In this document: positions 53,467 to 63,526 of the stretch, piece after piece
Layout: each line of letters opens with the position of its first letter
Numbering within the stretch: the first letter of the stretch is position 1
NCBI GenBank assembly: GCA_028279885.1
Contig: JANQMX010000096.1
Location: forward strand, 1-64,000
DNA length: 64,000 nt
Reading direction: 5' to 3'
DNA from: Rhodovibrionaceae bacterium
GTDB lineage: Bacteria; Pseudomonadota; Alphaproteobacteria; Kiloniellales; DSM-21159
Notes under the pieces: model-generated
Database searches by the model: none
Seen by the model: the letters and a program-made list of their open reading frames with translations, nothing else
Told to the model about the DNA's origin: nothing
Translations under genes and position numbers: made by a program

Positions 53467-54738
53467 ATGTTCAAGGCAATCCATGATGAGCAGGGCTGCG
53501 ACGTCATAATTTCCGGCGGCGGCCTCAACGGTCTGACCTTGGCCATCGCCCTGGCCGACGCCGGCATGGCGGTCACGGTGACCGATCGGCTCGACCCCGC
53601 CGTGGCGCTGGCCGCGCCTTACGACGGGCGGGCCACGGCCATCGCCCGCGGCTCGCAGCAGATGATGGCGGCGATTGGCCTTTGGGCCCATGCCGAGGCG
53701 GCCGCCTGCCCCATCCGCGAGATTCGCGTTTCCGACGGCGCGCTTGGCCGGCCGGCCTCTTCGCTGTTCCTGCACTACGACAGCGCCGAACTCGGCGAGC
53801 CGGAGGGTGATCGTCCGCTCGGCTACATCGTCGAGAATCAGGCCCTACGCGTCGCGCTCTATGCCCGCGCAAAGGAGCTGCCGGGGCTTACGCTGATTGC
53901 GCCGGCGGAGATCGTCGAGGCCGAACGGGAAACCGCCGGGGTCTCCGTCGCGCTCTCGGACGGACAAAGGCTCAGGGCGCCGCTGCTGGTTGCGGCTGAG
54001 GGGCGCAACTCGTCCCTGCGCGAGGCTGCCGGCATTGCGGTCACCCGCTTCGACTACGACCAGTCGGGCTTGGTGGCGACCCTGCATCACAGCCTGCCGC
54101 ACGAGAATGTGGCCCACGAGCATTTCCTGCCCTCGGGGCCCTTCGCCGTCCTGCCGATGACCGATGCGGCCGATGGCAGCCATCGCTCATCTCTCGTCTG
54201 GACCGAGCGGAAGGAACTGGCGCAGCGGATGACGGCCGTCTCGCCGGAGCGCTTTTCGGAGGAGATACGGCGCCGCTTCGGCGATTCCTTGGGCAAGATC
54301 ACGCTGGCGGGGCAGCGTTGGTGCTACCCCCTGTCGCTTCTTCATGCGGAGCGCTACATCGATCGCCGCCTGGCGCTGATCGGCGATGCGGCGCACGTCA
54401 TCCACCCCATCGCCGGGCAGGGGCTCAACCTCGGCCTGCGCGATATCGCTGCCTTGGCCGAGGCTTTGGTCGACGCGCGGCGTCTCGGCCTCGATATCGG
54501 CGGGCCGACGCCGCTCAGCCGCTACGAGCGCTGGCGTCGCAGCGATACCATGACTTTGATCCTCGTCACGGACGGCCTCAACCGGCTGTTTTCCAACGAC
54601 CTGCCGCCGCTGCGCCTGGCCCGCGATCTGGGGCTGGCGGCGGTCGATCGGGTGCCGCCGCTCAAGCGCCTCTTCATGCGGCACGCCATGGGCCTAGTCG
54701 GCGACCTGCCGCGACTCCTCACCGGGGCCAAACTCTAG
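53467..54738 (+). CDS. UbiH/UbiF/Coq6-family FAD-dependent hydroxylase
   Basis: The 423-residue flavoprotein hydroxylates the ubiquinone ring at one of the three positions. Motifs are [22 protein letters not shown] (FAD Rossmann), [16 protein letters not shown] and the second FAD motif [26 protein letters not shown]. Which ring position cannot be told from sequence, so no gene symbol is given. The start is ATG 53467; a longer frame to 53440 lacks a good start. Its stop overlaps the stop of the convergent chemoreceptor gene in the shared CTAG (54735-54738). Confidence 0.87.
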   Translation: MFKAIHDEQGCDVIISGGGLNGLTLAIALADAGMAVTVTDRLDPAVALAAPYDGRATAIARGSQQMMAAIGLWAHAEAAACPIREIRVSDGALGRPASSLFLHYDSAELGEPEGDRPLGYIVENQALRVALYARAKELPGLTLIAPAEIVEAERETAGVSVALSDGQRLRAPLLVAAEGRNSSLREAAGIAVTRFDYDQSGLVATLHHSLPHENVAHEHFLPSGPFAVLPMTDAADGSHRSSLVWTERKELAQRMTAVSPERFSEEIRRRFGDSLGKITLAGQRWCYPLSLLHAERYIDRRLALIGDAAHVIHPIAGQGLNLGLRDIAALAEALVDARRLGLDIGGPTPLSRYERWRRSDTMTLILVTDGLNRLFSNDLPPLRLARDLGLAAVDRVPPLKRLFMRHAMGLVGDLPRLLTGAKL

Positions 54739-56210
54739 CGCTGGCCGTTGAGGAAGACGCCCACCTGCTCCTTCATGCGGGTGGAGTAGTCGTTGATCTG
54801 GGTGGCCACCTCGCTGACGTTCTGTGCCGCCGCACCGGTGTTGCCGGACGCTTCCGAGACACCGGTGATGTTGCGGGTCACTTCGGCCGTTGCCGCCGCC
54901 TGCTCCTCGACGGCGGCCGCCACCTGGGTGGCGATCTCGTTGATCTTGCCGATGGTGTCGGCGATCGACTGGCTGGAGCTGGCCGTTTTGCTGGTGACCT
55001 CCTGCACGCGCTCGATCTGCTGCTTGATCTCCTGCGTCGCCTGGCTGGTCTTCTGTGCCAGGGACTTCACCTCGCTGGCGACCACGGCGAAGCCCTTGCC
55101 GGCGTCGCCGGCGCGGGCCGCCTCGATGGTGGCGTTGAGCGCAAGCAGGTTGGTCTGATCGGCGATGTCGTTGATGACGTCGGTGATCTGGCCGATCCCT
55201 TCGGCCGTCTCGACGAGGGACGCGACCAGGTCCTTCGACTGCTGCGCCTCGCCGACTGCCTCGCTGGAGATGGCCGACGCTTCAGAGATACGGGCCGAGA
55301 TCTCGTTGATCGAGGCCGACATTTCCTCGGCGGCGGAGGAGACCGAGTTGGCCTGTTGCGAGGCCTGATCGGCCAGGGCGCGCAGCTCACCGGCCGAGCC
55401 GTCCATCTGCCGGGCGGTTTCCGTCATGCCGTCGACGACCTCGGTGACGTTTTCTGCTAGCCGGACGTTCTCGGTGATGATCGACCAGGTGACCATGGGC
55501 CCCAGATAGCTGCCGTCGGCGTCGCTGATGGCCGAGACGTTGAGGCTCAGCACCTCGGGCCCGACCCGGATTTGCGCATGATGCGGCAGGTTGGACGGAT
55601 CGCTCAGCAGCTGGCGCTGATGGCCCGGGTTCTTGTGGAACACATCGATGGTCTCGCCCACTAAGGTGTTGGCCTTGATCGGCAGGTGCTCTTCGATGCC
55701 CTTCAGGGTCTCGAGGCTGGTCTCGTTGGCATAGTTGATGCGGAACTCTTGGAGGTCGCAGGTCATGACGTTGATCGGCATCTTGTCGACCATTTCCAAG
55801 AGCCGCTTGGTGTCCTGCTCGGCCTGCACCTCTTTGGTGACCACGTTCCAGGCCAGCATCGGGTAGAGGTAGGCGCCGCTGCTGCTGAATACCGGCCGAA
55901 TGTCGAGGTCAAGCACCTCGCCGGCGATATGGATGCGCGCCGCGTGAGGCAAGTTGCTCGGGTCGCTGAGCAGATCGCGCTGATGCTGTGGCCGCCTGTG
56001 GAAGATGTCGATCGAGGTTCCGACGATATCCTCTGCCTTCAGGTTCAAGGCATGCTCGATGGACTTGAGCAGCTCGATCGACTTGGCGTTGGCGTAGTCG
56101 ATGGTGAAGTTCTCCAGCTCGCAGGTCATGATCGCCAGAGGCATATCGTCGACCATCTGCTTGAAGCTGTTGTCGACGCGCTTGGCGTCCCGGGCGAATC
56201 TCTTGATCAT
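54735..56210 (-). CDS. Soluble methyl-accepting chemotaxis protein with two PAS domains
   Basis: The 491-residue receptor lacks membrane segments, so it senses from the cytoplasm. Two similar PAS-like domains (about residues 15-130 and 135-250; [25 protein letters not shown] and [25 protein letters not shown]) arose by duplication. The signalling hairpin follows (about 290-480; tip [38 protein letters not shown]). It would report haem, flavin or energy state to CheA. ATG 56210 has AAGGGA at good distance; GTG 56225 and ATG 56216 are alternatives. Confidence 0.88.
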   Translation of the reverse strand: MIKRFARDAKRVDNSFKQMVDDMPLAIMTCELENFTIDYANAKSIELLKSIEHALNLKAEDIVGTSIDIFHRRPQHQRDLLSDPSNLPHAARIHIAGEVLDLDIRPVFSSSGAYLYPMLAWNVVTKEVQAEQDTKRLLEMVDKMPINVMTCDLQEFRINYANETSLETLKGIEEHLPIKANTLVGETIDVFHKNPGHQRQLLSDPSNLPHHAQIRVGPEVLSLNVSAISDADGSYLGPMVTWSIITENVRLAENVTEVVDGMTETARQMDGSAGELRALADQASQQANSVSSAAEEMSASINEISARISEASAISSEAVGEAQQSKDLVASLVETAEGIGQITDVINDIADQTNLLALNATIEAARAGDAGKGFAVVASEVKSLAQKTSQATQEIKQQIERVQEVTSKTASSSQSIADTIGKINEIATQVAAAVEEQAAATAEVTRNITGVSEASGNTGAAAQNVSEVATQINDYSTRMKEQVGVFLNGQR

Positions 56211-56580
56211 TGGCATTCCCTTCACGTCAGCCGCTTGTGTCGGCGGTCTGCATCCTTAAGTCACTTGGCGGTCTGCGTGCTCTAGTAAAAAGCGGCAGAA
56301 GATACGAGAATGCTAGATAAAACTGGCTAACTATGTGTAAAACTCGGTGAGGGCGCACCTTTATACTTCAGTACACCTGGTATAGGTCGATATAAGGTGT
56401 TTTAACACACATATTTTTTGACGTATTTATTGTCACTCTTGTGGGATAGCGGGGCGTTTATACGACCAGAGCGATAAACGTTCTTTTTTTGTGCCAATGA
56501 AGACTTGATCTAAGGCGCGCAGGACACCGTACACCCTTCCTCCACGATGGATATGACCCAACCAGGAAGGGAACGGGACA
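56211..56580. other. AT-rich divergent promoter region, no gene
   Basis: The stretch is notably AT-rich for this genome. A GTGTTTTAACAC palindrome (56397-56408) is visible, and TTGACG at 56418-56423 with GGGATAGC about 20 bases on could be a promoter for the 56-aa ORF. Opposite-strand promoters for the chemoreceptor should lie in its first half. No regulator is identified. Confidence 0.5.
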
Positions 56581-56751
56581 ATGCGAAACGACAGCGACAA
56601 CGCGGCGAGCCTCGATACCGCGCTGAACGGCGTTCAGGGCTCAAGCGTGCAGCTTTCGACCCAGCTTGAGGACTACAAGGACGCGCTCGCCAAGCTGGCC
56701 AACAGCCCCTTCGTCGCCAAGATGCGGGCGCTGCAGAACAGCATTCTCTAG
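56581..56751 (+). CDS. 56-residue protein of unknown function
   Basis: A short gene reads MRNDSDNAASLDTALNGVQG and ends in LQNSIL before TAG 56749-56751. It has a strong AGGAAGGGAACGGG site 4 to 20 bases upstream and no membrane segment. The helical, Gln/Ser/Asp-rich composition suggests a small cytoplasmic protein or secreted peptide. It is divergent from the chemoreceptor gene and convergent with the methyltransferase. No family is recognised. Confidence 0.55.
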   Translation: MRNDSDNAASLDTALNGVQGSSVQLSTQLEDYKDALAKLANSPFVAKMRALQNSIL

Positions 56752-56757
56752 TCGGTC

Positions 56758-57525
56758 TCAGGCACGCTTGCGGGCGAGCAGCGCGGAAATGCGATGCTCC
56801 ACCGCCAGCGGGTCTGCCGGGAAACGCTCGGCCAGCAGCGCCTGATGCGCCCGGTCGAAAGCCTCCACCTTCTCGGGCGACAGCGAGGCGCCGACCCCGG
56901 CAGACGCGCGGATGCGTCCGCGCCAGGCTTCGTGACTGTAGGGAATGGCCTCGACGTAGGCGAAAGCACTTTCCACGGCGAAGCCGTGCTCCAGCAGCTC
57001 CCAGCCCCAGGTCGGGTTGAAGCTGTGAGCACCCGCGTTGAGCCAGTCGGGGTTGTGTTCGGCGATCAAGGTCGCGGAGGCCTCCAGCGCGCTGCCAGGC
57101 GTGGTGTGCCAGTCCATGGCGGTGATCAGCAGCAGGCCGCCGGGCTTAAGGACGCGGGTGCATTCCCGGGCGGCGCGCGGCCGGTCGAACCAGTGCCAGC
57201 AGGTGGCGGCGGAGACCGCATCGAAGGCGGCATCCGGCATGCCGGTGGCCTCCGCTCCGCGCTGCTGAAACTCCAACGCCAGGCCGCGGGCTTCGGCGCG
57301 GCGCTTGGCTTGCGCCAGCATCTCCGGCGAAGGGTCCAGCCCGACGACCCGGTTGCCGCGCGCGGCGAAGGCCAGTGCCAAGGCGCCCGTGCCGGTGCCG
57401 AGATCCAGTAGCGCCTGGTCGCCGTCGGCAAACCCGAGTGCGGTCAGCCGGTCGAAGAAGCTGTCGGGAAAGCCGGCGCGATAGCGGGCATAATCCTCGG
57501 CCGTCTGGCCGAACGCGACCTCCAT
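56758..57525 (-). CDS. Class I SAM-dependent methyltransferase
   Basis: The 255-residue protein has the SAM motif LLDLGTGTGALALAFAARGNRVVGLDPSPEMLAQAKRRAE near residue 40, then AATCWHWFDRPRAARECTRVLKPGGLLLI. It belongs to the broad Methyltransf_11 group; the substrate is unknown. ATG 57525 starts the conserved MEVAFGQTAEDYARYRAGFP. Neighbours give no pathway. Confidence 0.82.
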   Translation of the reverse strand: MEVAFGQTAEDYARYRAGFPDSFFDRLTALGFADGDQALLDLGTGTGALALAFAARGNRVVGLDPSPEMLAQAKRRAEARGLALEFQQRGAEATGMPDAAFDAVSAATCWHWFDRPRAARECTRVLKPGGLLLITAMDWHTTPGSALEASATLIAEHNPDWLNAGAHSFNPTWGWELLEHGFAVESAFAYVEAIPYSHEAWRGRIRASAGVGASLSPEKVEAFDRAHQALLAERFPADPLAVEHRISALLARKRA

Positions 57526-57605
57526 TGCATCACCTCGTGACTGGTTCCTCGGCGTCTCTGCGCTATCTACTCGATTGACCCAGAAACCGACAAAGGCACC
57601 CTGCC

Positions 57606-58151
57606 ATGCTCCGCGTGCTTATCTTCGCCGTGGCCCTGGTTTTCGCCACGGGCGCGCAGGCCGCGAACACCGCCCACGACTTCAGCTTCACCTCGATCGA
57701 GGGTGAGCCGCTCCCCATGGCGGGCTTCGAGGGGCGCCCGGTGCTGCTGGTCAACACGGCGTCCTTCTGTGGCTTCACCTATCAGTACGAGGCTCTGCAG
57801 GCCTTGTGGGAGCGCTACCGCGACGAAGGGCTGGTGGTGCTCGGCGTGCCCTCGCAGGACTTCGGGCAGCAGGAGTACGGCAGCGAGGGCGAGATCAAAG
57901 AGTTCTGCGAGCTGACCTACGGCATCGAGTTTCCCATGACCAGCCTGGAGACGGTGAAGGGTGACGGCGCCCACCCGCTCTATCGCTGGCTCGCCGAGGA
58001 GCTCGGTCCCCGGCAAGGCACGCCGCGCTGGAACTTCCACAAGTTCCTGCTGTCGCCCACGGGCGAAGTGGTCGGCGCCTGGTCGTCCCGCGTCGAGCCG
58101 GGCGCGCCTGAGATCACGGCAGAGATCGAAGCGCTCTTGGCTCAGCGCTAG
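57606..58151 (+). CDS. Glutathione peroxidase, periplasmic
   Basis: The 181-residue protein has an N-terminal signal peptide (MLRVLIFAVALVFATGAQA, cleavage near residue 20). Peroxidatic cysteine C55 is in LVNTASFCGFTYQYEAL, Q88/Q89 in SQDFGQQEYG and W142-N143 in PRWNFHKFL. It reduces hydroperoxides; in bacteria of this type thioredoxin-like donors are common. The last 38 bases overlap the 3' end of the convergent Rieske oxygenase gene. Confidence 0.88.
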   Translation: MLRVLIFAVALVFATGAQAANTAHDFSFTSIEGEPLPMAGFEGRPVLLVNTASFCGFTYQYEALQALWERYRDEGLVVLGVPSQDFGQQEYGSEGEIKEFCELTYGIEFPMTSLETVKGDGAHPLYRWLAEELGPRQGTPRWNFHKFLLSPTGEVVGAWSSRVEPGAPEITAEIEALLAQR

Positions 58152-59298
58152 CGGACGCATCGGGCGCCGTCAGGGCCCGGGCCAGATAGACATGGAAATC
58201 GTGTAGCTCACGCTCAAGCCAGCTCAATCGCCCCGGCGCCGCCAGCGGGGCTGCGCTGTTGGTGTAAATCGCCTCGACCACATGGCGGTCCTCCTCGTTG
58301 ACCCGGTCGAAGAAGTCGACCAGCTCCGCCAGCGCTGTCGTCCGGTCCTCCAGACCTGCATGGACCTCGGGCGCCAGGGCGGCGCCGAAGCGCACCTCCA
58401 CTTCGCCTACACCGCGCGGGTTGAGCGAGAGGTACCAGAGATGATCGGGCGCCAGCACGTACATGTGGCTGGGAAAGACCGTGGGCATCACCGAGGTGCG
58501 GCGCCATTCGCCGTCCAGCACCCTATTGTCGGCATGGGCGAGGCCGTAGGTTGCGTCCCCCGTCTTCGGGAAGGTCTGATAGGTGAAGGCCTCGAAGCGG
58601 TCTTCGGGAAAGCGCGTCTCCTTGGTCGGGAACCAGGCGCCGACCGTCTTGGCGTGGGAGACCGGCAGGTGATAGCCCTCCATGAAGTTCTCGGTCAGGA
58701 CCTTCCAGTTCGTCTGCCAGACGTGGTCCTGCATCACCACCGGGACGTAATCCGCCATGCGGTAACGGCCGACCACCTCTTCGAGGGGCGCGAGCTGCAC
58801 GCTCAGGTCGGGCGCGTCGGGGTCCAGCGAAGCGTAGATCCAGCCCTGCCAGATCTCGCAGGACAGCTTGGCAAGGCGGACCTCATCGGCCGCGAAATCG
58901 GGGCTTTCCTTCATGAAGGGCGCGCGCAGCAGGCGGCCGTCCAGGTCGTAGGTCCAGGCGTGGTAGGGGCAGACGATGTGCCGGCATTGGCCCTGGCCTT
59001 CCAGAAGCCGCATCATGCGATGGCGGCAGACATTGGCGAAGCAGCGGATGGTGCCGTCCCGGCCGCGCAGGGCGAAGACCGGCTGCGCGCCGATGGTGAA
59101 GGTCAGGTAGTCGCCTGTCTCGGGAATGTCGGCGGTGCGCCCCAGGCAGACCCAGCCGCGATGGAAGAGGCGCTTGCGCTCCAGCGCCAGAAGCTCAGGC
59201 GAGCGATAGAGCTCGGGGGGAAGCGCGCTGGCCTGTGCCAAGGGCGTTTGCGCGGCCCGGTCGAGCGTGGAGAGGAGTTCTGGTAGGGAGCGCGTCAT
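58114..59298 (-). CDS. Rieske-type ring-hydroxylating oxygenase alpha subunit
   Basis: The 394-residue protein has a Rieske [2Fe-2S] motif C91-x-H93...C110-xx-H113 and a mononuclear iron site around ENFMEGYHLPVSHAKT (two histidines), the SRPBCC oxygenase domain. Length and N-terminal region resemble choline/carnitine/glycine-betaine-type monooxygenases more than classic aromatic dioxygenases. No reductase or beta subunit lies nearby. ATG 59298 is used; a GTG five codons earlier is an alternative, and neither has a strong ribosome-binding site. Confidence 0.85.
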   Translation of the reverse strand: MTRSLPELLSTLDRAAQTPLAQASALPPELYRSPELLALERKRLFHRGWVCLGRTADIPETGDYLTFTIGAQPVFALRGRDGTIRCFANVCRHRMMRLLEGQGQCRHIVCPYHAWTYDLDGRLLRAPFMKESPDFAADEVRLAKLSCEIWQGWIYASLDPDAPDLSVQLAPLEEVVGRYRMADYVPVVMQDHVWQTNWKVLTENFMEGYHLPVSHAKTVGAWFPTKETRFPEDRFEAFTYQTFPKTGDATYGLAHADNRVLDGEWRRTSVMPTVFPSHMYVLAPDHLWYLSLNPRGVGEVEVRFGAALAPEVHAGLEDRTTALAELVDFFDRVNEEDRHVVEAIYTNSAAPLAAPGRLSWLERELHDFHVYLARALTAPDASASAEPRALRSLP

Positions 59299-59488
59299 GA
59301 TGTGCAAGAGCACACCCGCTGTCGGGAGACGTCAAGCACCGGACTTGGTGTAGCCAGGAGCCTGCCATGCATGCAGAGGCCCTTGGCAAATCCTTCACAA
59401 AGATGCGACTGCACCCCATGTCGCCCAAATGCATTGCGTCAGGCCGGAACGCCGGTAAAGGGGCAAGGTCGGTGCCACAAGCTTCAAG

Positions 59489-59737
59489 ATGGGTTCAATG
59501 AGCGAGCAGGGGCGCGGGACACGGCCGCGGCGGCGCAGTCGCGGACGCCGGGTCATCGACCACAGCGTGCCTTCTCCCTGCATCGCCGTGTGCACCATCG
59601 ACGATGCCAGCGGCCAATGCCTCGGCTGCCATCGGACCATCGACGAGATTCGCGAGTGGCCCATCCTTTCCCGCGAGGAAAAGCTGGCCGTGCTGGACCT
59701 GCTGGCGGAAAGACGGCGCGACGGCTCCGCCTCATGA
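59489..59737 (+). CDS. DUF1289 family protein
   Basis: The 82-residue protein has a basic N-terminus (RGTRPRRRSRGRRV) and the DUF1289 motif SPCIAVCTIDDASGQCLGCHRTIDEIREW with four cysteines likely to bind zinc or Fe-S. ATG 59489 or 59498 is possible; the second is nearer the conserved part. Its stop overlaps the next gene start (ATGA), so it may assist the DMT transporter or simply share a message. Function is unknown. Confidence 0.85.
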   Translation: MGSMSEQGRGTRPRRRSRGRRVIDHSVPSPCIAVCTIDDASGQCLGCHRTIDEIREWPILSREEKLAVLDLLAERRRDGSAS

Positions 59738-60681
59738 CCGCCGCGCAGGTAAGCGGCTCGACGGGCCGCGGTCTGACCCTGGGCACCGTGGTCCTGCTGG
59801 TCACGCTGACTCTTTTCTGGGGCATCAACTGGCCGGCACTCAAGCTCGCGGTCAGCGTCGCCCCGGTGCTCGACTTCCGCATGATTTGCCTGGCGGTCGG
59901 CGGCATCGGCCTGCTGGCGATCTCCGCCTTCGGCCGTCAGCCGACCCTGATAACCCGCGCCGCCTTGCCCGGACTGCTGCTCTGCGCGCTCTTCAACGTG
60001 GTCGGCTGGCACGTCTTTTCCGGCTTCGGCGTGCTCAATATGGACTCGGGCCGGGCCGCCATCATCGCCTTCACCATGCCGGTCTGGGCCTCTCTGCAGG
60101 CCACCTGGCTGCTCGGCGAGCGGCTGACCTGGCCACGGGTCGTTGCCCTGTTGCTTGGCATGTGCGGCCTTGCGCTCTTGATGGGCGGCGACCTTTCGGC
60201 GGTGCAGGAAACGCCGATCGGCGTCCTCTGCATGCTGGGTGCTGCGATCACCTGGGGCACCGGCACCGTCCTGCTGAAGCGTTTCCAGTGGGACATCTCG
60301 ACCTCGGCTTTGGCCGGCTGGCAGCTGCTCTGCGGCTTCTTTGCCGTCACCGCGCTGCAGCTCTTCGTCGACCAGGGCCGCGGATGGAACCTGGAGGCCA
60401 GTGCGCTGCAGTGGGGCGGCCTGATCTACGGCGCCACCGTGCCGATGCTCTATTGCCACTGGGCCTGGTTCACCTTGGTGCGCGTGCTGCCGGCCGGCAT
60501 CGCCGCGATCTCGACGCTCGCCATTCCGGTGATCGGCGTGCTGTCCGGCGCGCTTATCTTGGGCGAGGTGGTCGGCCTGTGGGAAGTTGCCGCACTGCTC
60601 TTGGTCTGCGCCGCGCTTGCCTTCGTCTTTTTCGGCAACAAGTTGGAGCAGGTGGCGCGGCTGCGCATGGGCGGCGCCTGA
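59734..60681 (+). CDS. EamA/DMT-superfamily transporter
   Basis: The 315-residue inner-membrane protein has about ten helices in two EamA halves: LFWGINWPALKLAVSVAPVLDFRMICLAVGG near residue 30 and an ITWGTGTVLLKRFQWDISTSALAGWQLLCG start of half 2. It exports or imports small metabolites; no substrate is known. The start overlaps the DUF1289 stop (ATGA). It is distinct from the MarR-linked DMT protein at 11934. Confidence 0.83.
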   Translation: MTAAQVSGSTGRGLTLGTVVLLVTLTLFWGINWPALKLAVSVAPVLDFRMICLAVGGIGLLAISAFGRQPTLITRAALPGLLLCALFNVVGWHVFSGFGVLNMDSGRAAIIAFTMPVWASLQATWLLGERLTWPRVVALLLGMCGLALLMGGDLSAVQETPIGVLCMLGAAITWGTGTVLLKRFQWDISTSALAGWQLLCGFFAVTALQLFVDQGRGWNLEASALQWGGLIYGATVPMLYCHWAWFTLVRVLPAGIAAISTLAIPVIGVLSGALILGEVVGLWEVAALLLVCAALAFVFFGNKLEQVARLRMGGA

Positions 60682-60727
60682 CCGACGCGTTTTTGCGCGA
60701 GAATCGGCCGGGCGCTAAGCTTTTCTT

Positions 60728-60785
60728 GGCGGTTCGGCGGCTCAATGGGCGGTTCGTTGACAGCTTTTTCGCAGCGCAATAAAAC
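60728..60785 (+). promoter_or_regulatory. Candidate sdh promoter with GGCGGTTCG repeats
   Basis: TTGACA (60757-60762) and TAAAAC (60780-60785), 17 bases apart, form a plausible promoter 100 bases before sdhC. GGCGGTTCG occurs at 60728-60736 and 60748-60756, exactly 20 bases apart and abutting the -35, and again at 60816-60824. Repeats two helical turns apart at a -35 suggest activator binding. No regulator is known here. Confidence 0.4.
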
Positions 60786-60884
60786 CGAAGTACAGCGCCG
60801 TACGGGCGATTCGCCGGCGGTTCGGGGCTAATTCGCCGCGCAAAGACGGCAAAGACGGCCGATGAAGATGACGGAGACGAGTTG

Positions 60885-61271
60885 ATGGCAGCGGGCAACA
60901 GGCCTCTTTCCCCTCACCTTCAGGTTTACCGCCCGCAGCTCACCTCCATGCTGTCCATCGCCCACCGCATCACCGGCGTCGCCCTTGGTGTCGGCACCCT
61001 GCTGCTGGTCTACTGGCTGGCGGCCGCCGCCGGCGGGCCGGAAAGCTATGCCGCGGCGCAGGGCTTCATCGGCTCCTTCTTCGGCCAGCTCCTACTGTTC
61101 GGCTGGACCGTCGCGCTGTTCTATCACTTGGCGAACGGCATCCGGCATCTCTTCTGGGATGCGGGCTACGGCTTCGAGCTACCCACCGTCCAGCGCAGCG
61201 GCCTGGCCGTCCTTGCCGCCACGGCGGTGCTCACCGTCGTCTCCTGGATCGCCGCCTATGTCGTGCTCTGA
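60885..61271 (+). CDS. sdhC: Succinate dehydrogenase cytochrome b556 subunit
   Basis: The 128-residue membrane anchor has three helices and the haem/quinone-site sequence SIAHRITGVALGVGTLLLVYWL near residue 24. FYHLANGIRHLFWDAGYG follows with histidines for haem. With SdhD it anchors SdhAB and passes electrons to ubiquinone. ATG 60885 lies in an ACGGAGAC site context. It is first of sdhCDAB. Confidence 0.93.
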   Translation: MAAGNRPLSPHLQVYRPQLTSMLSIAHRITGVALGVGTLLLVYWLAAAAGGPESYAAAQGFIGSFFGQLLLFGWTVALFYHLANGIRHLFWDAGYGFELPTVQRSGLAVLAATAVLTVVSWIAAYVVL

Positions 61272-61283
61272 GGATTGAGACAG

Positions 61284-61661
61284 ATGTCATTCCGTACCCC
61301 CCTCGGCCGCGTCCGCGGCCTCGGTTCCGCCAAGGACGGCACCGGCCATTGGTGGATGCAGCGGCTGACCGCCCTGGCGCTGGTGCCCATCACCGTATGG
61401 TTCGTCATCTCGGTGATCGGCATGGCCGGCGCCAGCTATGCGGAGTTCAGCGCCTGGCTGGCCAATCCGCTGGTCGCCGGCCTGTTCCTGATCCTGATCG
61501 CTGCGACCTTCTATCACGCCGTTCTGGGCTTGCAGGTCGTGGTGGAGGACTACCTGCATAAAGAGGGGGTGAAGATCGCCACCCTGCTGGTGATCAAGGC
61601 GGCCGCTGTCCTGCTCGGCCTGACGGCGGCCCTGTCCGTGTTGAGATTGTTGTTCGCGTGA
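61284..61661 (+). CDS. sdhD: Succinate dehydrogenase hydrophobic membrane anchor subunit
   Basis: The 125-residue protein begins [31 protein letters not shown] and has three helices, with [18 protein letters not shown] in the loop containing a haem-ligand histidine. Start ATG 61284 is preferred; a TTG three codons upstream is the alternative. It completes the haem b/quinone site with SdhC. Confidence 0.92.
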   Translation: MSFRTPLGRVRGLGSAKDGTGHWWMQRLTALALVPITVWFVISVIGMAGASYAEFSAWLANPLVAGLFLILIAATFYHAVLGLQVVVEDYLHKEGVKIATLLVIKAAAVLLGLTAALSVLRLLFA

Positions 61662-61689
61662 CCAAAGCCAAGGACGCAGAGGGCGCATC

Positions 61690-63477
61690 ATGACCGAAGC
61701 TTACGAGAAGATCGACCATCACTATGACGTCGTGGTTGTGGGTGCCGGCGGCGCCGGCCTGCGTGCCACCTTGGAGATGGCGCAAGCCGGTCTGAAGGTC
61801 GCCTGCATCTCCAAGGTCTTCCCGACCCGCAGCCATACGGTGGCCGCGCAGGGCGGCATTTCCGCAGCGCTCGGCAACATGGGTGAGGACGACTGGCGCT
61901 GGCACATGTACGACACGGTCAAGGGCTCCGACTGGCTCGGCGACCAGGATGCCATCGAGTACATGGTCAAGGAGGCTATTCCGGCCATCCTGGAGTTGGA
62001 GCACTATGGCGTGCCCTTCAGCCGGACGCCGGAAGGCAAGATCTATCAGCGGCCCTTCGGCGGCATGACCACGCGCTTCGGCGAAGGCACGGCGCAGCGC
62101 ACCTGCGCCGCCGCGGACCGCACCGGTCACGCCATCCTGCATACGCTCTATCAGCAGAGCCTGCGCAACAACGCCGAGTTCTTCATCGAGTACTTCGCTC
62201 TCGACCTGATGATGGAAGAGGGCGAGTGCCGCGGCGTCGTCGCCTGGAACTTGGACGATGGGGCCATTCACCGCTTCCGCGCCCACCGCACCATCCTGGC
62301 GACCGGCGGATATGGGCGCGTGTACTTCTCCTGTACGTCCGCCCATACCTGTACGGGTGACGGCAATGCCATGGTCTTGCGCGCCGGTCTGCCCTTGCAG
62401 GACCCGGAGTTCGTGCAGTTCCACCCCACCGGCATCTATGGCGCCGGCTGCCTGATCACCGAGGGCGCCCGCGGCGAGGGCGGCTATCTGACCAACGGTG
62501 AAGGCGAGCGCTTCATGGAGCGCTATGCCCCCTCGGCCAAGGACCTGGCCAGCCGCGACGTGGTCAGCCGTTCCATGACCATCGAGATCAACGAGGGCCG
62601 CGGCCACGGCGACGACAACGACCACATCCACCTGCACCTGGAGCATCTCGACCCCGATGTGCTGGGCGAGCGCCTGCCGGGCATCTCCGAGACGGCGAAG
62701 ATCTTCGCCGGGGTCGACGTGACCAAGGAGCCCATTCCGGTGCTGCCGACCTGCCACTACAACATGGGCGGTATTCCGACCAACGTGCACGGCGAGGTCG
62801 TGACCCTGAAGGACGGCAACCCGGAAACCCTGGTGCCGGGCCTGATGGCCATCGGCGAGGCCGGCTGCGTCTCGGTGCACGGCGCCAATCGCCTTGGCTC
62901 CAACTCGCTGCTCGACCTGGTGGTCTTCGGCCGCGCCGCCGGCAAGCGCTGCGCCGAGGTGCTGCGCCCGGGCGAGGCGCACAAGCCGCTGATCAACGGT
63001 GCCGACGAGCGGGCGATGGAGCGCTTCGACCGTCTCCGTCATGCCAAGGGCGACGAGCCCACGGCCGAGCAGCGCCTGGAGATGCAGCGGGCGATGCAGA
63101 CCCACGCGGCCGTCTTCCGCTCCGGCGACTCTCTGGAGACCGGCCAGAAGAAGCTGGCCGATACCTGGGCCAAGCGGGACAAGATCTCCGTTACCGACCG
63201 CTCGATGATCTGGAACTCCGATCTCATGGAGACCCTGGAGTACGACAACCTGATCTATCAGGCGGTGGCGACCATGGAGGGCGCGCGCAACCGCACCGAA
63301 AGCCGCGGCGCCCACGCGCGCGAGGACTTCGAGGAGCGCGACGACGCGAACTGGATGAAGCACACCCTCACCTGGGTCGACGATCAGGGCAAGGTGACGA
63401 TCGACTACCGCCCGGTGCACCTGAACACGCTCACCAACGAAGTTCAGTCGATCCCGCCGAAGGCGCGGGTCTACTAA
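61690..63477 (+). CDS. sdhA: Succinate dehydrogenase flavoprotein subunit
   Basis: The 595-residue catalytic subunit oxidises succinate to fumarate. The FAD site is [17 protein letters not shown]; the FAD-linked histidine is in [18 protein letters not shown]. Active-site stretches include [27 protein letters not shown] and [31 protein letters not shown]. It functions at the inner membrane with SdhB and belongs to both the TCA cycle and respiration. Confidence 0.97.
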   Translation: MTEAYEKIDHHYDVVVVGAGGAGLRATLEMAQAGLKVACISKVFPTRSHTVAAQGGISAALGNMGEDDWRWHMYDTVKGSDWLGDQDAIEYMVKEAIPAILELEHYGVPFSRTPEGKIYQRPFGGMTTRFGEGTAQRTCAAADRTGHAILHTLYQQSLRNNAEFFIEYFALDLMMEEGECRGVVAWNLDDGAIHRFRAHRTILATGGYGRVYFSCTSAHTCTGDGNAMVLRAGLPLQDPEFVQFHPTGIYGAGCLITEGARGEGGYLTNGEGERFMERYAPSAKDLASRDVVSRSMTIEINEGRGHGDDNDHIHLHLEHLDPDVLGERLPGISETAKIFAGVDVTKEPIPVLPTCHYNMGGIPTNVHGEVVTLKDGNPETLVPGLMAIGEAGCVSVHGANRLGSNSLLDLVVFGRAAGKRCAEVLRPGEAHKPLINGADERAMERFDRLRHAKGDEPTAEQRLEMQRAMQTHAAVFRSGDSLETGQKKLADTWAKRDKISVTDRSMIWNSDLMETLEYDNLIYQAVATMEGARNRTESRGAHAREDFEERDDANWMKHTLTWVDDQGKVTIDYRPVHLNTLTNEVQSIPPKARVY

Positions 63478-63526
63478 GATCGATCATCGCGCTTTCCAAG
63501 ATTACAGCTGGAGTTAGACGAGAGAC

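Noticed and set aside
61594..63420. 608-residue frame antisense to sdhA
   Set aside because: Shadow of the sdhA coding frame.
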